From positions 372,001-436,000 of the forward strand of contig NIOE01000008.1 in assembly GCA_002205125.1 (NCBI GenBank): a stretch of DNA of 64,000 bases. Reading direction: 5' to 3'. The translations under genes were made by a program, and so were the position numbers. The notes beneath the pieces were generated by a model. It saw only the letters and a list, made by a program, of their open reading frames with translations, made no database searches and was not told where the DNA came from. This document shows, piece after piece, positions 1-8,518 of this stretch (position 1 is the first letter of the stretch; each line of letters begins with the position of its first letter). This stretch comes from Roseateles noduli (lineage in GTDB: Bacteria > Pseudomonadota > Gammaproteobacteria > Burkholderiales > Burkholderiaceae_C).

Positions 1-481
1 TCAGCGTGACGTCGTCGGGCAGCAGCACCAGCTTGTCGAGCTTGTCGCGGTCCTTGCCGAGCATCTCGCGCAGCTGGCGCTGCATGAAGAGCATGCGCTC
101 GCAACCCTCGTCGCAGGTCCGGTCCGGCACATAGGTCAGCAGCCATTGGCCCTTGAGCGATCCGGCGGTCACCGGCGCGCCCTGCAGCGTCGTCAGCGCC
201 ATCGCGGCCGGCAGGTCGCGCGTGGGCGTGATCAGGTCGCTGTAGGCACGACCCCGCAGGTCCAGCACGTAGAAGCTGAAGTACGACGCGATCACCGGCG
301 CCGCGCAGACCAGCATCACCAGCCACAGCGTCCAGCGCGTGCGCTTCGGAGGATCGAGATCGGGCACCGGCACCGAATGCACGGCCAGCGTCACCGGACC
401 GTCCGGCGGCAGCGGCGTGTCGGTCGGCGCCGGGGCGGCATCGCGGCCGTGGTCGTTGTCGTCACGCATCGCGCTGTTCAT
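1..481 (-). CDS. SCO-like membrane-anchored thioredoxin-fold protein of the cytochrome oxidase cluster (partial)
   Basis: The gene runs off the left edge, so only about the first 160 residues are visible. A Pro-rich N-terminus precedes one membrane segment at about residues 50-72, followed by a periplasmic domain. That domain holds C123-DEG-C127, the CxxxC spacing used by SCO/PrrC copper chaperones and thiol reductases for the CuA site. Start ATG at 481 overlaps the end of SURF1 by 20 bp; a second in-frame ATG at 469 overlaps by 8 bp. In Burkholderiales a protein of this kind commonly follows SURF1 and precedes ctaA (COX15), ctaB and senC, so a role in oxidase assembly is likely. The copper or thiol function is inferred from CxxxC and context. 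Confidence 0.7.
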   Translation of the reverse strand, partial: MNSAMRDDNDHGRDAAPAPTDTPLPPDGPVTLAVHSVPVPDLDPPKRTRWTLWLVMLVCAAPVIASYFSFYVLDLRGRAYSDLITPTRDLPAAMALTTLQGAPVTAGSLKGQWLLTYVPDRTCDEGCERMLFMQRQLREMLGKDRDKLDKLVLLPDDVTL

Positions 482-1340
482 CGGAGACCTTGGTGGCACG
501 GGCGGCTCGGCCAGCGCGGTAGGGAGCGAGGACTTGGAACCAGACATAAAGACCCAGGATCAGCGCCGCAAGCGCAAACCATTGAAACGCGTACCCGTAA
601 TGCTTGTGGATGTCGACCGCGGGCGGCGGCCAGTGCCGGTGAAGGCCGTCGTCGGCGTCCCCCGCGGGCGTCGCAGGCGCGGCGGACACTGCGGGCGCCG
701 CGCCCTCCGACGCTGCGCGCCGGTCCGGCTCCGTCTGGAGCAGCACCAGCGGCAGCAGCCGCAGACCGGTCTCGGCCTGCAGGCCCGCGAGGTCCACATT
801 CTGCCGGATCGGCCCCGTCTCCGCGTCCCGGCCCAGCGCATAGGCCTTGGACACGGAGGCCGCCAGGCGGCCTTCGATCCGCACCTCGCCCGTGGGCGTG
901 GAGATGGGCGGCAGCGCCTCGCGCTGGGCCGCGTTGCGCGGGCCCCAGCCGCGCTGGACCAGGATCGCATCGTGGCGACCGGCGAGCTTCAGCGGCGTCA
1001 CCACGTAGAAGCCGGTGTGGCCGTCCATCACGCGGTTGTCGAGGAAGACGGTGTGCGCCGTGTCCCATTCGCCAGTCAGCACGGCGCGGCGATGTTCGAG
1101 CAACTGCTGCGGCGGTTGATCCGCGCCCGGCAGCGCGGCGGTCGCGAGCGGCGCTTCCTGACCGCGTTCGTCGATCGCCCGCTGCATCGTCTTTTTCTGA
1201 TCGGCCCGATCGAGTTGCCAGGCGCCGAGCGACAGCCCCGCCGCCGTGCCGGCGATCGTCGCGATCACCACGATCGCATGACGCCTTCGGGCCCGGCCCG
1301 ATGGCCCCGTCGGGGCCGGGTGGGAATAATCGTCCGCCAT
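462..1340 (-). CDS. SURF1 family cytochrome c oxidase assembly protein
   Basis: About 292 residues with the SURF1 layout: an N-terminal membrane helix (about residues 21-42, followed by GAWQLDRADQKK), a large periplasmic domain with WDTAHTVFLDNR and GFYVVTPL, and a C-terminal helix beginning YGYAFQWFALA. SURF1 helps insert heme a into subunit I of aa3 oxidases. The chosen start (MADDYSHP, ATG at 1340) overlaps the start codon of the divergent twin-TM gene; an ATG at 1349 (MTFMADD) is an alternative. The much longer in-frame extension upstream is antisense to the twin-TM gene and is rejected. Its promoter must lie inside that gene or the terminator beyond it. The Pro/Ala-rich stretch at about residues 205-235 is less conserved. 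Confidence 0.92.
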   Translation of the reverse strand: MADDYSHPAPTGPSGRARRRHAIVVIATIAGTAAGLSLGAWQLDRADQKKTMQRAIDERGQEAPLATAALPGADQPPQQLLEHRRAVLTGEWDTAHTVFLDNRVMDGHTGFYVVTPLKLAGRHDAILVQRGWGPRNAAQREALPPISTPTGEVRIEGRLAASVSKAYALGRDAETGPIRQNVDLAGLQAETGLRLLPLVLLQTEPDRRAASEGAAPAVSAAPATPAGDADDGLHRHWPPPAVDIHKHYGYAFQWFALAALILGLYVWFQVLAPYRAGRAARATKVSDEQRDA

Positions 1341-1548
1341 GAAAGTCATCGTCCTCATCGCGTTCATCGGCATCCTCGCCGCGCTCTTCTCGGCCGGCAT
1401 CCTGATGCTGCGCAGGCAGAAGGGCAAGGCCACCATGGCCCGCGCACTGGCGGTGCGCGTCGGGCTGTCGGTGGCGCTGTTCCTGTTCATCCTCTTCAGC
1501 GCCTGGATGGGATGGATCCATCCCACGGGCCTGCCGATCGGAAAGTAA
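1339..1548 (+). CDS. Twin-transmembrane protein (DUF2909-like) of the cytochrome oxidase cluster
   Basis: A 69-residue protein with two hydrophobic helices: MKVIVLIAFIGILAALFSAG at the N-terminus, and a second at about residues 40-59 ending AWMGW, separated by a basic loop (RRQKGK). Small twin-TM proteins of this kind sit between ctaE and SURF1, on the opposite strand, in many Burkholderiales. Function is unknown; association with oxidase assembly is suggested only by conserved position. The gene opposes both neighbours: its ATG (1339-1341) overlaps the ATG of SURF1 (1340-1338), and it converges on ctaE across a shared terminator. Confidence 0.85.
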   Translation: MKVIVLIAFIGILAALFSAGILMLRRQKGKATMARALAVRVGLSVALFLFILFSAWMGWIHPTGLPIGK

Positions 1549-1550
1549 AA

Positions 1551-1573
1551 AAGCGCCGCTTCAAGCGGCGCTT
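1551..1573. terminator. Bidirectional Rho-independent terminator between twin-TM gene and ctaE
   Basis: AAGCGCCGCTT and its exact reverse complement are separated by one base, so in practice a 9-10 bp stem with a small loop. A-rich sequence precedes it (GTAAAAA) and T-rich sequence follows (CTTCTTCATT), so it can serve the convergent twin-TM gene (stop at 1548) and ctaE (stop at 1599). It ends the cta operon before SURF1. Confidence 0.85.
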
Positions 1574-1598
1574 CTTCATTGTGCGCCGGTGGGCGCGG

Positions 1599-2483
1599 TC
1601 ACAGCCAGTAGACGATGACGTAAAGGCCCAGCCACACCACGTCCACGAAGTGCCAGTACCAGGCGGCGCCCTCGAAGCCGAAGTGGCGGTCCGGCGTGAA
1701 GTGCCCCTTCATCAGCCGCAGCGTGATGAACAGCAGCATCAGCATGCCCACGAACACGTGGAAGCCGTGGAAGCCCGTCAGCATGTAGAAGGTCGAGCCG
1801 AAGATGCCCGAGTTCAGCTTCAGGTTGAGCTCGTGGTACGCATGGAAGTACTCGTAGCCCTGGAAGCCCAGGAAGGTCATGCCCAGGACCACGGTGATCC
1901 ACATCCACGCGATCGTCTTGGCGCGCTGGCCGGCGATCAGCGCATGGTGCGCGATGGTCAGCGTGATGCCCGAGGTCAGCAGCAGCGCCGTGTTGATCGT
2001 CGGGATGGGCCACGGACCCATGGTCGCGAACGCATCCACCGTGCCCGCCGGCGAGGCCGTCGCACCGGCCGCCACGCTCGGCCACAGGCCGTTGAAGTCC
2101 GGCCACAGCAGCGCGTTGTCCAGGCTGCCCAGCGTCGGGATGCTGTAGCCGCGCGACCAGAACAGCGCACCGAAGAAGGCCGCAAAGAACATCACCTCCG
2201 AGAAGATGAACCAGCCCATGCTCCAGCGGAACGACAGGTCGATGCGGTCGCTGTACTGGCCGGTCTCGCTCTCGCGGATCGCGTCGCCGAACCACTGCTT
2301 GAGCGTGAACGCCCACCACAGCAGCCCGAACAGCAGCGACCACTTGCCCCAGTCGTGGCCGTTGATCCACTGCCCCGCGCCCAGGATCACCCAGAACAGG
2401 CCGAACGCGGCCATCGCCGGATGCCGCGACGGGCCGGGCACGAAGTAATAAGGCGTGTTGCCATGAGTCGTCGTTGCCGACAT
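1599..2483 (-). CDS. ctaE: Cytochrome c oxidase subunit III
   Basis: 294 residues. This is the heptahelical subunit III of the aa3-type terminal oxidase, which stabilises the core and supports proton uptake; it binds no metal. The N-terminus YYFVPGPSRHP, the SEVMFFAAFFGALFWSR segment and the C-terminal TGFHGFHVFVGMLML region with the final AWYWHFVDVVWLGLYVIVYW helix are family signatures. It is the last gene of the cta operon, 25 nt after DUF2970, and ends at the bidirectional terminator. Confidence 0.97.
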   Translation of the reverse strand: MSATTTHGNTPYYFVPGPSRHPAMAAFGLFWVILGAGQWINGHDWGKWSLLFGLLWWAFTLKQWFGDAIRESETGQYSDRIDLSFRWSMGWFIFSEVMFFAAFFGALFWSRGYSIPTLGSLDNALLWPDFNGLWPSVAAGATASPAGTVDAFATMGPWPIPTINTALLLTSGITLTIAHHALIAGQRAKTIAWMWITVVLGMTFLGFQGYEYFHAYHELNLKLNSGIFGSTFYMLTGFHGFHVFVGMLMLLFITLRLMKGHFTPDRHFGFEGAAWYWHFVDVVWLGLYVIVYWL

Positions 2484-2508
2484 GCGTTCTTCTCCTCGAA
2501 CTCGGTTC

Positions 2509-2760
2509 TCAGTTCATTGCCGCACCGCTGCTCACCACCCAGCGGACCAGCAGGATCAATCCGACCACGAACACCGCCGCGGCGATGACGCCGGCCGCGA
2601 TCACGTGCAGCGGATTGAGCTGCGATACATCCTTCTCGTAATCCGATCCCTTGCGCACGCCGAAGAAGGACCAGGCCACCGCGCGCAGCGTGGCCCAGAA
2701 GGACCCCTTGCGCTGCATCGCCTGCTTCAGATCCTCGCCCGGCTTCAGGTCATCGGACAT
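2509..2760 (-). CDS. DUF2970 small membrane protein
   Basis: 83 residues. A soluble N-terminal half contains the conserved patch AVAWSFFGVRKGSDYEKD, and one membrane helix spans about residues 53-75. DUF2970 proteins recur between ctaG and ctaE in Betaproteobacteria, as here (34 nt after ctaG, 25 nt before ctaE). The biochemical role is unknown. Strict placement within the operon suggests an accessory role in oxidase biogenesis or stability. Confidence 0.9.
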   Translation of the reverse strand: MSDDLKPGEDLKQAMQRKGSFWATLRAVAWSFFGVRKGSDYEKDVSQLNPLHVIAAGVIAAAVFVVGLILLVRWVVSSGAAMN

Positions 2761-2794
2761 CGTTCACATCGTCGTTCTGAACAGCCCGCCGCGC

Positions 2795-3451
2795 TCAGGC
2801 GCCGGGCTGGATCTTCACGTCGCCCGCCGGCGTCTTCACCGTGGTCGGCGCCGACAGGCTCGCCTGCGCCTTGCCCTTCCCTGCGACCTCGAAGAAGGTG
2901 TACGACAGCGTGATCGTGCGCACGTCCTTCGGGATCTTCGGGTCGATGACGAACACCACCGGCCACTCCTTCTGCTCGCCCGGCTTCAGCGTGTACTCGT
3001 TGAAGCAGAAGCACTCGAGCTTGTTGAAATACGGCGTCGCCTGCTTGGGCGCGTAACTCGGGATCGCCTGCGCCGACATGGTCCGCGTCTGGATGTTCTG
3101 GAAGGTGTACATCACCGTCGTCAGCTCACCCGGATGGACCGTCAGGTGGCGCTTGGCCGGCTTGAAATCCCACGGCCCGCGCGCGTTGGCGTCGAACTCG
3201 ATCGAGATCGTCCGGCTGTAGTCGATCTGCGTGTTCTTCACGTCCTCGGCGCGCACCGCGTGCTGGCGCTCCGACAGCGACAGCACGTTGATGCCCAGCG
3301 CCGTGCAGATCGCGCGGTACATCGGCACCAGCGCGTAGCCGAAGCACGACATCACCGCCACCACGACCAGCAGCTTGCCGGTCATCCGCAGGTTCTCCCG
3401 GCGGGTCCAGCTGGCTCGCTTGGTCGGTTCGGGCTTGGTCGGTTCGGTCAT
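2795..3451 (-). CDS. ctaG: Cytochrome c oxidase assembly protein CtaG/Cox11
   Basis: 218 residues. Cox11/CtaG is a membrane-anchored periplasmic copper chaperone that delivers copper to the CuB site of subunit I. A single N-terminal helix (about residues 27-46) precedes the beta-rich domain. The copper-binding CFCF motif is present in LECFCFNEYTLKPGEQ, with the family-typical PVVFVIDP downstream. The ATG overlaps the stop of the upstream 39-residue gene as ATGA, implying translational coupling. Confidence 0.96.
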   Translation of the reverse strand: MTEPTKPEPTKRASWTRRENLRMTGKLLVVVAVMSCFGYALVPMYRAICTALGINVLSLSERQHAVRAEDVKNTQIDYSRTISIEFDANARGPWDFKPAKRHLTVHPGELTTVMYTFQNIQTRTMSAQAIPSYAPKQATPYFNKLECFCFNEYTLKPGEQKEWPVVFVIDPKIPKDVRTITLSYTFFEVAGKGKAQASLSAPTTVKTPAGDVKIQPGA

Positions 3452-3567
3452 GACGCCCCTAGGAACACGATCTTGACCACGAAGCCGATCCCGAAGATCG
3501 CCGCCACGCTGGCCAGGATGAGGGCCAGGCGCAGGTTGCTCTTGCGTTGCTCGGGCGTCGGCGACAT
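3448..3567 (-). CDS. Small single-helix protein between ctaD and ctaG (cytochrome oxidase small assembly protein)
   Basis: A 39-residue protein. It begins MSPTPEQRKSNLRLALILAS, continues with a single hydrophobic helix to about residue 31, and ends KIVFLGAS. The stop overlaps the ctaG start (ATGA) and it begins 37 nt after ctaD. Short single-helix proteins at this position are widespread in Burkholderiales cta operons. The polar Pro/Glu/Arg N-terminus followed by a helix matches that pattern. The exact function is not established. Confidence 0.8.
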   Translation of the reverse strand: MSPTPEQRKSNLRLALILASVAAIFGIGFVVKIVFLGAS

Positions 3568-3604
3568 CGATCGGTCCTCGGGTTCCGCTACTGTGATCAG
3601 GCGA

Positions 3605-5236
3605 TCAGGCGATGATCTTCGTGGCCGTCACGTCCAGCTTGGGCGGCGTCTCGAAGGTGTGGAACGGCGCCGGCGACGGCACTTCCCATTCCAGGCCTTC
3701 GGCGGCTTCCCAGGGCTTCTGCGGAGCCTTCTCGCCCTTGCCGCGCATCATCGGGATGGCCACGGCGAGGAAGAAGTAGACCTGCATCAGACCGAAGCCG
3801 AAGGCGCCGATCGAGGCCACCGCGTTGAAGTCGGCGAACTGCATCGGGTAGTCGGCGTAGCGTCGCGGCATGCCAGCCAGGCCGAGGAAGTGCATCGGGA
3901 AGAAGGTCAGGTTGAAGAAGATCAGCGAGCCCCAGAAGTGGATCTTTCCGCGCGTCTCCGAGTACATGACGCCGCTCCACTTCGGACCCCAGTAGTAGAC
4001 GCCGGCAAACAGCGCGTACAGCGAGCCGGCCACCAGCACGTAGTGGAAGTGGGCCACCACGTAGTAGGTGTCCTGGAGCTGGATGTCGACCGGTGCGACC
4101 GCCAGGATCAGGCCCGTGAAGCCGCCCATCGTGAACACGAAGATGAAGCCGACGGCCCACAGCATCGGGGTCTCGAAGGTCATCGAGCCGCGCCACATCG
4201 TCGCCAGCCAGTTGAAGATCTTCACGCCGGTCGGGACCGCGATCAGCATCGTCGCGTACATGAAGAACAGCTGGCCCGTGACCGGCATGCCGGTGGCGAA
4301 CATGTGGTGCGCCCACACGATGAAGGACAGGATCGCGATCGAGGCCGTCGCGTACACCATCGAGGCGTAGCCGAACAGGCGCTTGCGGGCGAAGGCCGGG
4401 ACGATCTGGCTCACGATGCCGAACGCCGGCAGGATCATGATGTAGACCTCGGGGTGGCCGAAGAACCAGAAGATGTGCTGGTACATCACCGGGTCGCCGC
4501 CGCCCGCGGGCGTGAAGAAGCTGGTGCCGAAGTGGCGGTCCGTCAGCGTCATCGTGATCGCGCCGGCCAGCACCGGCATCACCGCGATCAGCAGGTAGGC
4601 GGTGATCAGCCAGGTCCACGCGAACATCGGCATCTTCATCAGCGTCATGCCGGGGGCGCGCATGTTGAGGATGGTCACGATGATGTTGATCGAGCCCATG
4701 ATCGAGGACGCGCCCAGGATGTGCATCGCGAAGATGCCGGCGTCCATCGACGGGCCCATCTGCAGCGTCAGCGGCGCATACAGCGTCCAGCCGGCCGCCG
4801 GCGCGCCGCCGGGCATGAAGAACGAGCCCACCAGCATCAGCGCCGCCGGGATCATCAGCCAGAAGCTGAAGTTGTTCATCCGCGCGAAGGCCATGTCCGA
4901 CGCGCCGATCTGCAGCGGGATCATCCAGTTCGCGAAGCCGACGAAGGCCGGCATGATCGCGCCGAACACCATGATCAGGCCGTGCATCGTCGTGAACTGG
5001 TTGAACAGCTCAGGATTGAAGAACTGCAGGCCCGGATGGAACAGCTCGGCACGGATGCACAGCGCCAGGATGCCGCCGACCATCAGCATCGTGAAGCTGA
5101 ACAGCAGGTACATCGTGCCGATGTCCTTGTGGTTCGTCGCGAAGACCCAGCGCCGCCAGCCCGTCGGGGCATGGTGGTCGTGGTGATCGTCATGGTCATG
5201 GGCATGACCGGTCGGGTGGTCGAGCACTGCACTCAT
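3605..5236 (-). CDS. ctaD: Cytochrome c oxidase subunit I
   Basis: 543 residues. This is the catalytic subunit carrying heme a and the heme a3-CuB centre. The sequence shows [15 protein letters not shown] (CuB histidine and the cross-linked tyrosine), WAHHMFATG (the CuB His pair), VAHFHYVLV (heme a3 and heme a ligands) and a proximal N-terminal region with [13 protein letters not shown] His-rich cytoplasmic N-terminus ([12 protein letters not shown], residues 12-23) is a natural metal-binding stretch. It sits 87 nt downstream of ctaC. The length is normal for a betaproteobacterial aa3 oxidase. Confidence 0.98.
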   Translation of the reverse strand: MSAVLDHPTGHAHDHDDHHDHHAPTGWRRWVFATNHKDIGTMYLLFSFTMLMVGGILALCIRAELFHPGLQFFNPELFNQFTTMHGLIMVFGAIMPAFVGFANWMIPLQIGASDMAFARMNNFSFWLMIPAALMLVGSFFMPGGAPAAGWTLYAPLTLQMGPSMDAGIFAMHILGASSIMGSINIIVTILNMRAPGMTLMKMPMFAWTWLITAYLLIAVMPVLAGAITMTLTDRHFGTSFFTPAGGGDPVMYQHIFWFFGHPEVYIMILPAFGIVSQIVPAFARKRLFGYASMVYATASIAILSFIVWAHHMFATGMPVTGQLFFMYATMLIAVPTGVKIFNWLATMWRGSMTFETPMLWAVGFIFVFTMGGFTGLILAVAPVDIQLQDTYYVVAHFHYVLVAGSLYALFAGVYYWGPKWSGVMYSETRGKIHFWGSLIFFNLTFFPMHFLGLAGMPRRYADYPMQFADFNAVASIGAFGFGLMQVYFFLAVAIPMMRGKGEKAPQKPWEAAEGLEWEVPSPAPFHTFETPPKLDVTATKIIA

Positions 5237-5323
5237 GTCAAATCCTCGGTAGCTGGTCGCCGGGGCGATCTGGCGTTCAATCGGTCAGGCGGAAAAGGTC
5301 GGGTCAGGCGCGCGTGACGGGGG

Positions 5324-6508
5324 TCACTTGGCGCGTTCGGCCACGACTTCCGCGGGCTGCACGATTTGGCCGGTCTTGTTGGACCAGGCGTTCTTCGTAT
5401 AGGTCACGATGGCGGCGATCTCGCTGTCCTTGAGCACCGTCTTCCAGGCCGGCATCTGGCCCTTGCCGTTCAGCACCAGGTGGAGCTGCTGGGCGTGGTC
5501 CTCGGCCTTCACGATCGCGGAGCCGTCCAGCGCCGGGAACTGGCCCGTGCCCTTGCCGTCGGCCTTGTGGCAGACCGCGCAGTTGGCGTCGAACAGCTTC
5601 TGGCCGCGGGCCTGCAGCTCGTCCATCGTCCAGACCTTGCTCGGATCGTCCGCCTTGGCGGCGATCTTCTTCTGCTCTTCGCCGACCCAGGCGCTGTAGT
5701 CCTTGGCGCTGAGCACCTTGACGTGGATCGGCATGTACGCGTGCTCCTTGCCGCAGAGCTCGGCGCACTGGCCGTAGAAGTCGCCGACCTGTTCGGCCTT
5801 GAACCAGGTGTCGCGCACGTAGCCCGGGATCGCGTCCTGCTTCACGCCGAAGGCCGGCACCATCCAGGCGTGGATGACGTCGTCGGCGGTGGTGATGATG
5901 CGGATCTTCCTGTCGACCGGCACCACCAGCGGGTTGTCGACCTTGAGCAGGTAGTTGTCGACCTGGCCGGGATGCCCGGAGTCCGACAGCGCGCGGTGCG
6001 AGGCGTCCAGCGTCGAGACGAAGCCGATGCCCTCGCCCTCGCCCTTCAGGTAGTCGTAGCCCCACTTCCACTGGTAGCCGGTGGCCTTGATCGTGATGTC
6101 GGAGTTGGTGGTGTCCTTCATCGCCACGACGACCTTGGTCGCGGGCAGCGCCATCAGGATGACGATGATGAAGGGCACGACGGTCCACGCGATCTCGACC
6201 TTCACGCTCTCATGGAAGTTCGCGGGCACGGCGCCCTTGGACTTCCGATGCTTGAAGATCGAATAGAACATGACCCCGAACACGGCGATGAAAATCGCCA
6301 GACAGAGGATCAGCATCATGTTGTGCAGCCACATCTGCTCGTGCGCGATCTTGGTGACCGGCGGGTGCAGATTCAGCTGGTTGACGGCCGGACCTCCGGG
6401 GAGGTCGTTGACCGCCAAGGCGACCTGGCTGGCCAGCGCGGCCGTCAGGCCGAACGCGAGCTGGCTGCAGCGGCGCCCCAGTTGCACACAACTGTGTTCA
6501 ATCGTCAT
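5324..6508 (-). CDS. ctaC: Cytochrome c oxidase subunit II with C-terminal cytochrome c domain
   Basis: 394 residues, longer than plain subunit II because a cytochrome c domain is fused at the C-terminus (caa3-like arrangement). In order: a signal peptide ending near ASQVALA, two membrane helices, and the cupredoxin domain with the CuA motif CAELCGKEHAYM (about residues 246-257). The heme c domain has CAVCH (about residues 308-312) and a GQMP candidate axial methionine. It accepts electrons from cytochrome c and passes them to subunit I. It is the first gene of the cta operon; the next upstream same-strand gene ends 280 bp away, leaving room for a promoter. Confidence 0.97.
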   Translation of the reverse strand: MTIEHSCVQLGRRCSQLAFGLTAALASQVALAVNDLPGGPAVNQLNLHPPVTKIAHEQMWLHNMMLILCLAIFIAVFGVMFYSIFKHRKSKGAVPANFHESVKVEIAWTVVPFIIVILMALPATKVVVAMKDTTNSDITIKATGYQWKWGYDYLKGEGEGIGFVSTLDASHRALSDSGHPGQVDNYLLKVDNPLVVPVDRKIRIITTADDVIHAWMVPAFGVKQDAIPGYVRDTWFKAEQVGDFYGQCAELCGKEHAYMPIHVKVLSAKDYSAWVGEEQKKIAAKADDPSKVWTMDELQARGQKLFDANCAVCHKADGKGTGQFPALDGSAIVKAEDHAQQLHLVLNGKGQMPAWKTVLKDSEIAAIVTYTKNAWSNKTGQIVQPAEVVAERAK

Positions 6509-6577
6509 GGTCGTCTCTTTATCCAGTCTTTCTCAAGCTCTTGTCACCCAGGTCTCTTCCAGGCGGCTTCGGGGCTC

Positions 6578-6600
6578 GAGCCCGCTCGTAGCGCGGGCTC
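6578..6600. repeat. Hairpin in the leader upstream of ctaC
   Basis: GAGCCCGC and GCGGGCTC are separated by 7 nt, a perfect 8-bp stem. It lies about 70-90 nt upstream of the ctaC start, between the TAGAAT box and the gene, so it would be in the cta mRNA leader. No T-run follows on either strand, so a simple terminator is unlikely. Confidence 0.5.
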
Positions 6601-6659
6601 CAGCGCCAAGCGATGGCGGAAACCTACGGGGCCAGCAGACGTACTCCAGTCGGGGGCGG

Positions 6660-6665
6660 ATTCTA
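6660..6665 (-). promoter_or_regulatory. Candidate -10 box (TAGAAT) for the cta operon
   Basis: On the minus strand the sequence reads GGGCTAGAATCCGCC, about 150 nt upstream of the ctaC start. The same TAGAATCCG string occurs before gpmA and yqgE in this window. No convincing -35 hexamer is visible at 16-18 nt, so this rests on the -10 match, recurrence and position in the only large gap before the operon. Confidence 0.4.
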
Positions 6666-6787
6666 GCCCACCCCCCTGGCGCACTATGACTGGGCGCGAC
6701 GCGCCAAACCGCCCAGGATTACCCGCAGAATGGTGCACTCTCGCCCTCTGGAAACGCGGGGCTAGCCGAGCCCGCGCAGGACGGGGG

Positions 6788-7705
6788 TCAGTGTTTGCCC
6801 GCGCCGCGCACCATCGCCCGCATCTGGTCCAGCGAGACCTCGGTCGTGGCCGCGATCTTCACCTTGGGTTGAGGCTTGAACGCATGGCCGTAGACCAGTT
6901 CGATGCTCAGGGACAGGCGGCCGTCCGGGCCGCGCAGCGATTCGAGCGCCTGCAGGAGCCGTTCGCGCCAGGCTTTCGTGCGCAGACCGCGCAACCGGGC
7001 CGGCGCGAGGTTGCCGCCGAGTGCGCGCAGATCGTGCAGCAGGTCCTGCGGCGAGCCCCAGGTGAGCGTCAGATGCTCCTGGTCCATCACCGGATCGGCG
7101 AAGCCCGCGTGCACCAGCAGGTCGCCGAGGTCGTGCATGTCGACCCAGTCCGGCGCCGGTACGCCCCAGCCCTCGCGGGCGAAGATCGGGCGCAGTTCGA
7201 TGAAGCTGTCGGGGCCGAGGCAGGAGAACATCAGGCAGCCCTCGACCGCGAGGCCGGCGTGCCAGCGCTTCACGAGCTCGGGCTTGTCGGCCTCGGCGTG
7301 GAGCTCCATGTTGGACCACGCGAGCTGCGCGGCGCCGGCGGGCGGCTCGGTGATGAGCTCGGTCGGCGCGCTGCCGCGCAGCTTGTCCACCATCGATTGC
7401 ATGAAGCCGCGCTTGAGCCGCTGCGAGAGCAGCGCGCGCACCTCGGCGTCGGGTTCGAGCCACAGCTGCGTCGCTTGCGGGTAGTGCTGGCGCAGACCTT
7501 CGTCGCCGCCGCCAAGGGAAGGCCGGCTCTGCAGCACGGCCGTCGGCTGGAGGCGGATCACCGGCAGCCGATCCAGCATGCGCGAAGCCACTTCCTGATG
7601 CAGCCACGGGGCCTGGTCCGATGCGGACAGGCGACGGCGCTGCCGGAGCGCCGCGCCCGCATCGATCTGCTGTGTGCTCGGCGGCAAGGCCTCATCTCCA
7701 GTCAT
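6788..7705 (-). CDS. BioC-like methyltransferase homologue with degenerate SAM-binding motif
   Basis: 305 residues from the ATG at 7705 (MTGDEALPPSTQQ). The layout resembles BioC-type proteins: an N-terminal RLSASDQAPWLHQEVASRML, a middle region with ELRPIFAREGWG and DMHDLGDLLVHAGFADPVMD, and a C-terminal ELVYGHAFKP. The glycine-rich SAM motif I (normally like VLDLGCGTG) is replaced by VLQSRPSLGGG, and the acidic residue of motif II is unclear. It may therefore be catalytically inactive or use SAM unusually. BioC methylates malonyl-ACP in biotin synthesis, but no other bio gene is nearby. It is divergent from comF with 21 nt between start codons. The long in-frame upstream extension is antisense to comF and rejected. 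Confidence 0.7.
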   Translation of the reverse strand: MTGDEALPPSTQQIDAGAALRQRRRLSASDQAPWLHQEVASRMLDRLPVIRLQPTAVLQSRPSLGGGDEGLRQHYPQATQLWLEPDAEVRALLSQRLKRGFMQSMVDKLRGSAPTELITEPPAGAAQLAWSNMELHAEADKPELVKRWHAGLAVEGCLMFSCLGPDSFIELRPIFAREGWGVPAPDWVDMHDLGDLLVHAGFADPVMDQEHLTLTWGSPQDLLHDLRALGGNLAPARLRGLRTKAWRERLLQALESLRGPDGRLSLSIELVYGHAFKPQPKVKIAATTEVSLDQMRAMVRGAGKH

Positions 7706-7726
7706 GGGGCGGGATTGTAGGCGGCC

Positions 7727-8494
7727 ATGCTTGACCTGTTCCGGCGCCGGGCATTGGCGCGATCCTCGATGGGAAGCGGTCTCGCGCGGTTCTGGCCGGG
7801 ACAGTGCACGTTCTGCCGATGCTGGTGCCGGGGGCCGCTGTGCGAGGACTGCGAGGCGCAGCATCCCGTCGATGAGGGACCGCGCTGCGCGCTCTGCGCC
7901 CTGCGGCTGCCGGTCGGTACGCGCGCCACCGACGCGATGCGCTGCGGGCGCTGCGCGTCGCATCCGATGCCGCTGTCGCGTTGCGTCGCGGCGATGGATT
8001 ACGCGTTCCCGTGGGACCGGCTGCTGCTCGGACTGAAATTCGGCGAGCGGTTGGAGCACGCGCCGCTGCTCGCAGCGCGGCTGTCGCGGGCGCTCGAAGT
8101 GGCGCAGGTGGAGCCGCCCGATCTGATCGTGCCGGTCCCGCTGTCGATCCAGCGGCTGCGTGAGCGCGGCTACAACCAGGCGCATGAGATCGCGCGGCGA
8201 CTCCTCCTCCCCTCCGAGACGCAGTCGCCGTCGCCGGCGCGGCGACAATCACGCCTTTCCGCGCTGACCCTGATGCGCGTGCGTCACACCGACCAGCAGG
8301 CGCAGTTGCCGCTCGACGAGCGCCGCGGCAACCTGCGCGGCGCATTCGCCGTCGTGAAGCCGGTGCACGGGCTGCGCGTCGCGATCGTCGACGACGTCAT
8401 GACCAGTGGCGCCACGCTGCACGAGGCCGCGCTGGCCCTGCGCCGCGCTGGCGCCCGCGACGTGCAGGCCTGGGTCGTCGCGCGCACGCCCTGA
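7727..8494 (+). CDS. comF: ComF family phosphoribosyltransferase-like protein
   Basis: 255 residues. The N-terminal half carries several Cys pairs (CTFCRCWC, CEDCE, CALC, CGRC) typical of the ComF zinc-finger-like region. The C-terminal half is a type I PRTase fold with PDLIVPVPLS, RGYNQAHEIAR and the PRPP loop VAIVDDVMTSGAT. ComF proteins are linked to DNA uptake in natural transformation; their substrate is not settled. It is divergent from the BioC-like gene, an arrangement common in Burkholderiales, and is followed 24 nt later by trmL, probably in one operon. Confidence 0.92.
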   Translation: MLDLFRRRALARSSMGSGLARFWPGQCTFCRCWCRGPLCEDCEAQHPVDEGPRCALCALRLPVGTRATDAMRCGRCASHPMPLSRCVAAMDYAFPWDRLLLGLKFGERLEHAPLLAARLSRALEVAQVEPPDLIVPVPLSIQRLRERGYNQAHEIARRLLLPSETQSPSPARRQSRLSALTLMRVRHTDQQAQLPLDERRGNLRGAFAVVKPVHGLRVAIVDDVMTSGATLHEAALALRRAGARDVQAWVVARTP

Positions 8495-8518
8495 CCCCTG
8501 TCGAAAGAGTTTCGTCCC

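Noticed and set aside
2651-5317. 888-codon open frame on the plus strand opposite ctaG and ctaD
   Set aside because: It is a shadow of the cytochrome oxidase genes with biased composition and no recognisable motif.
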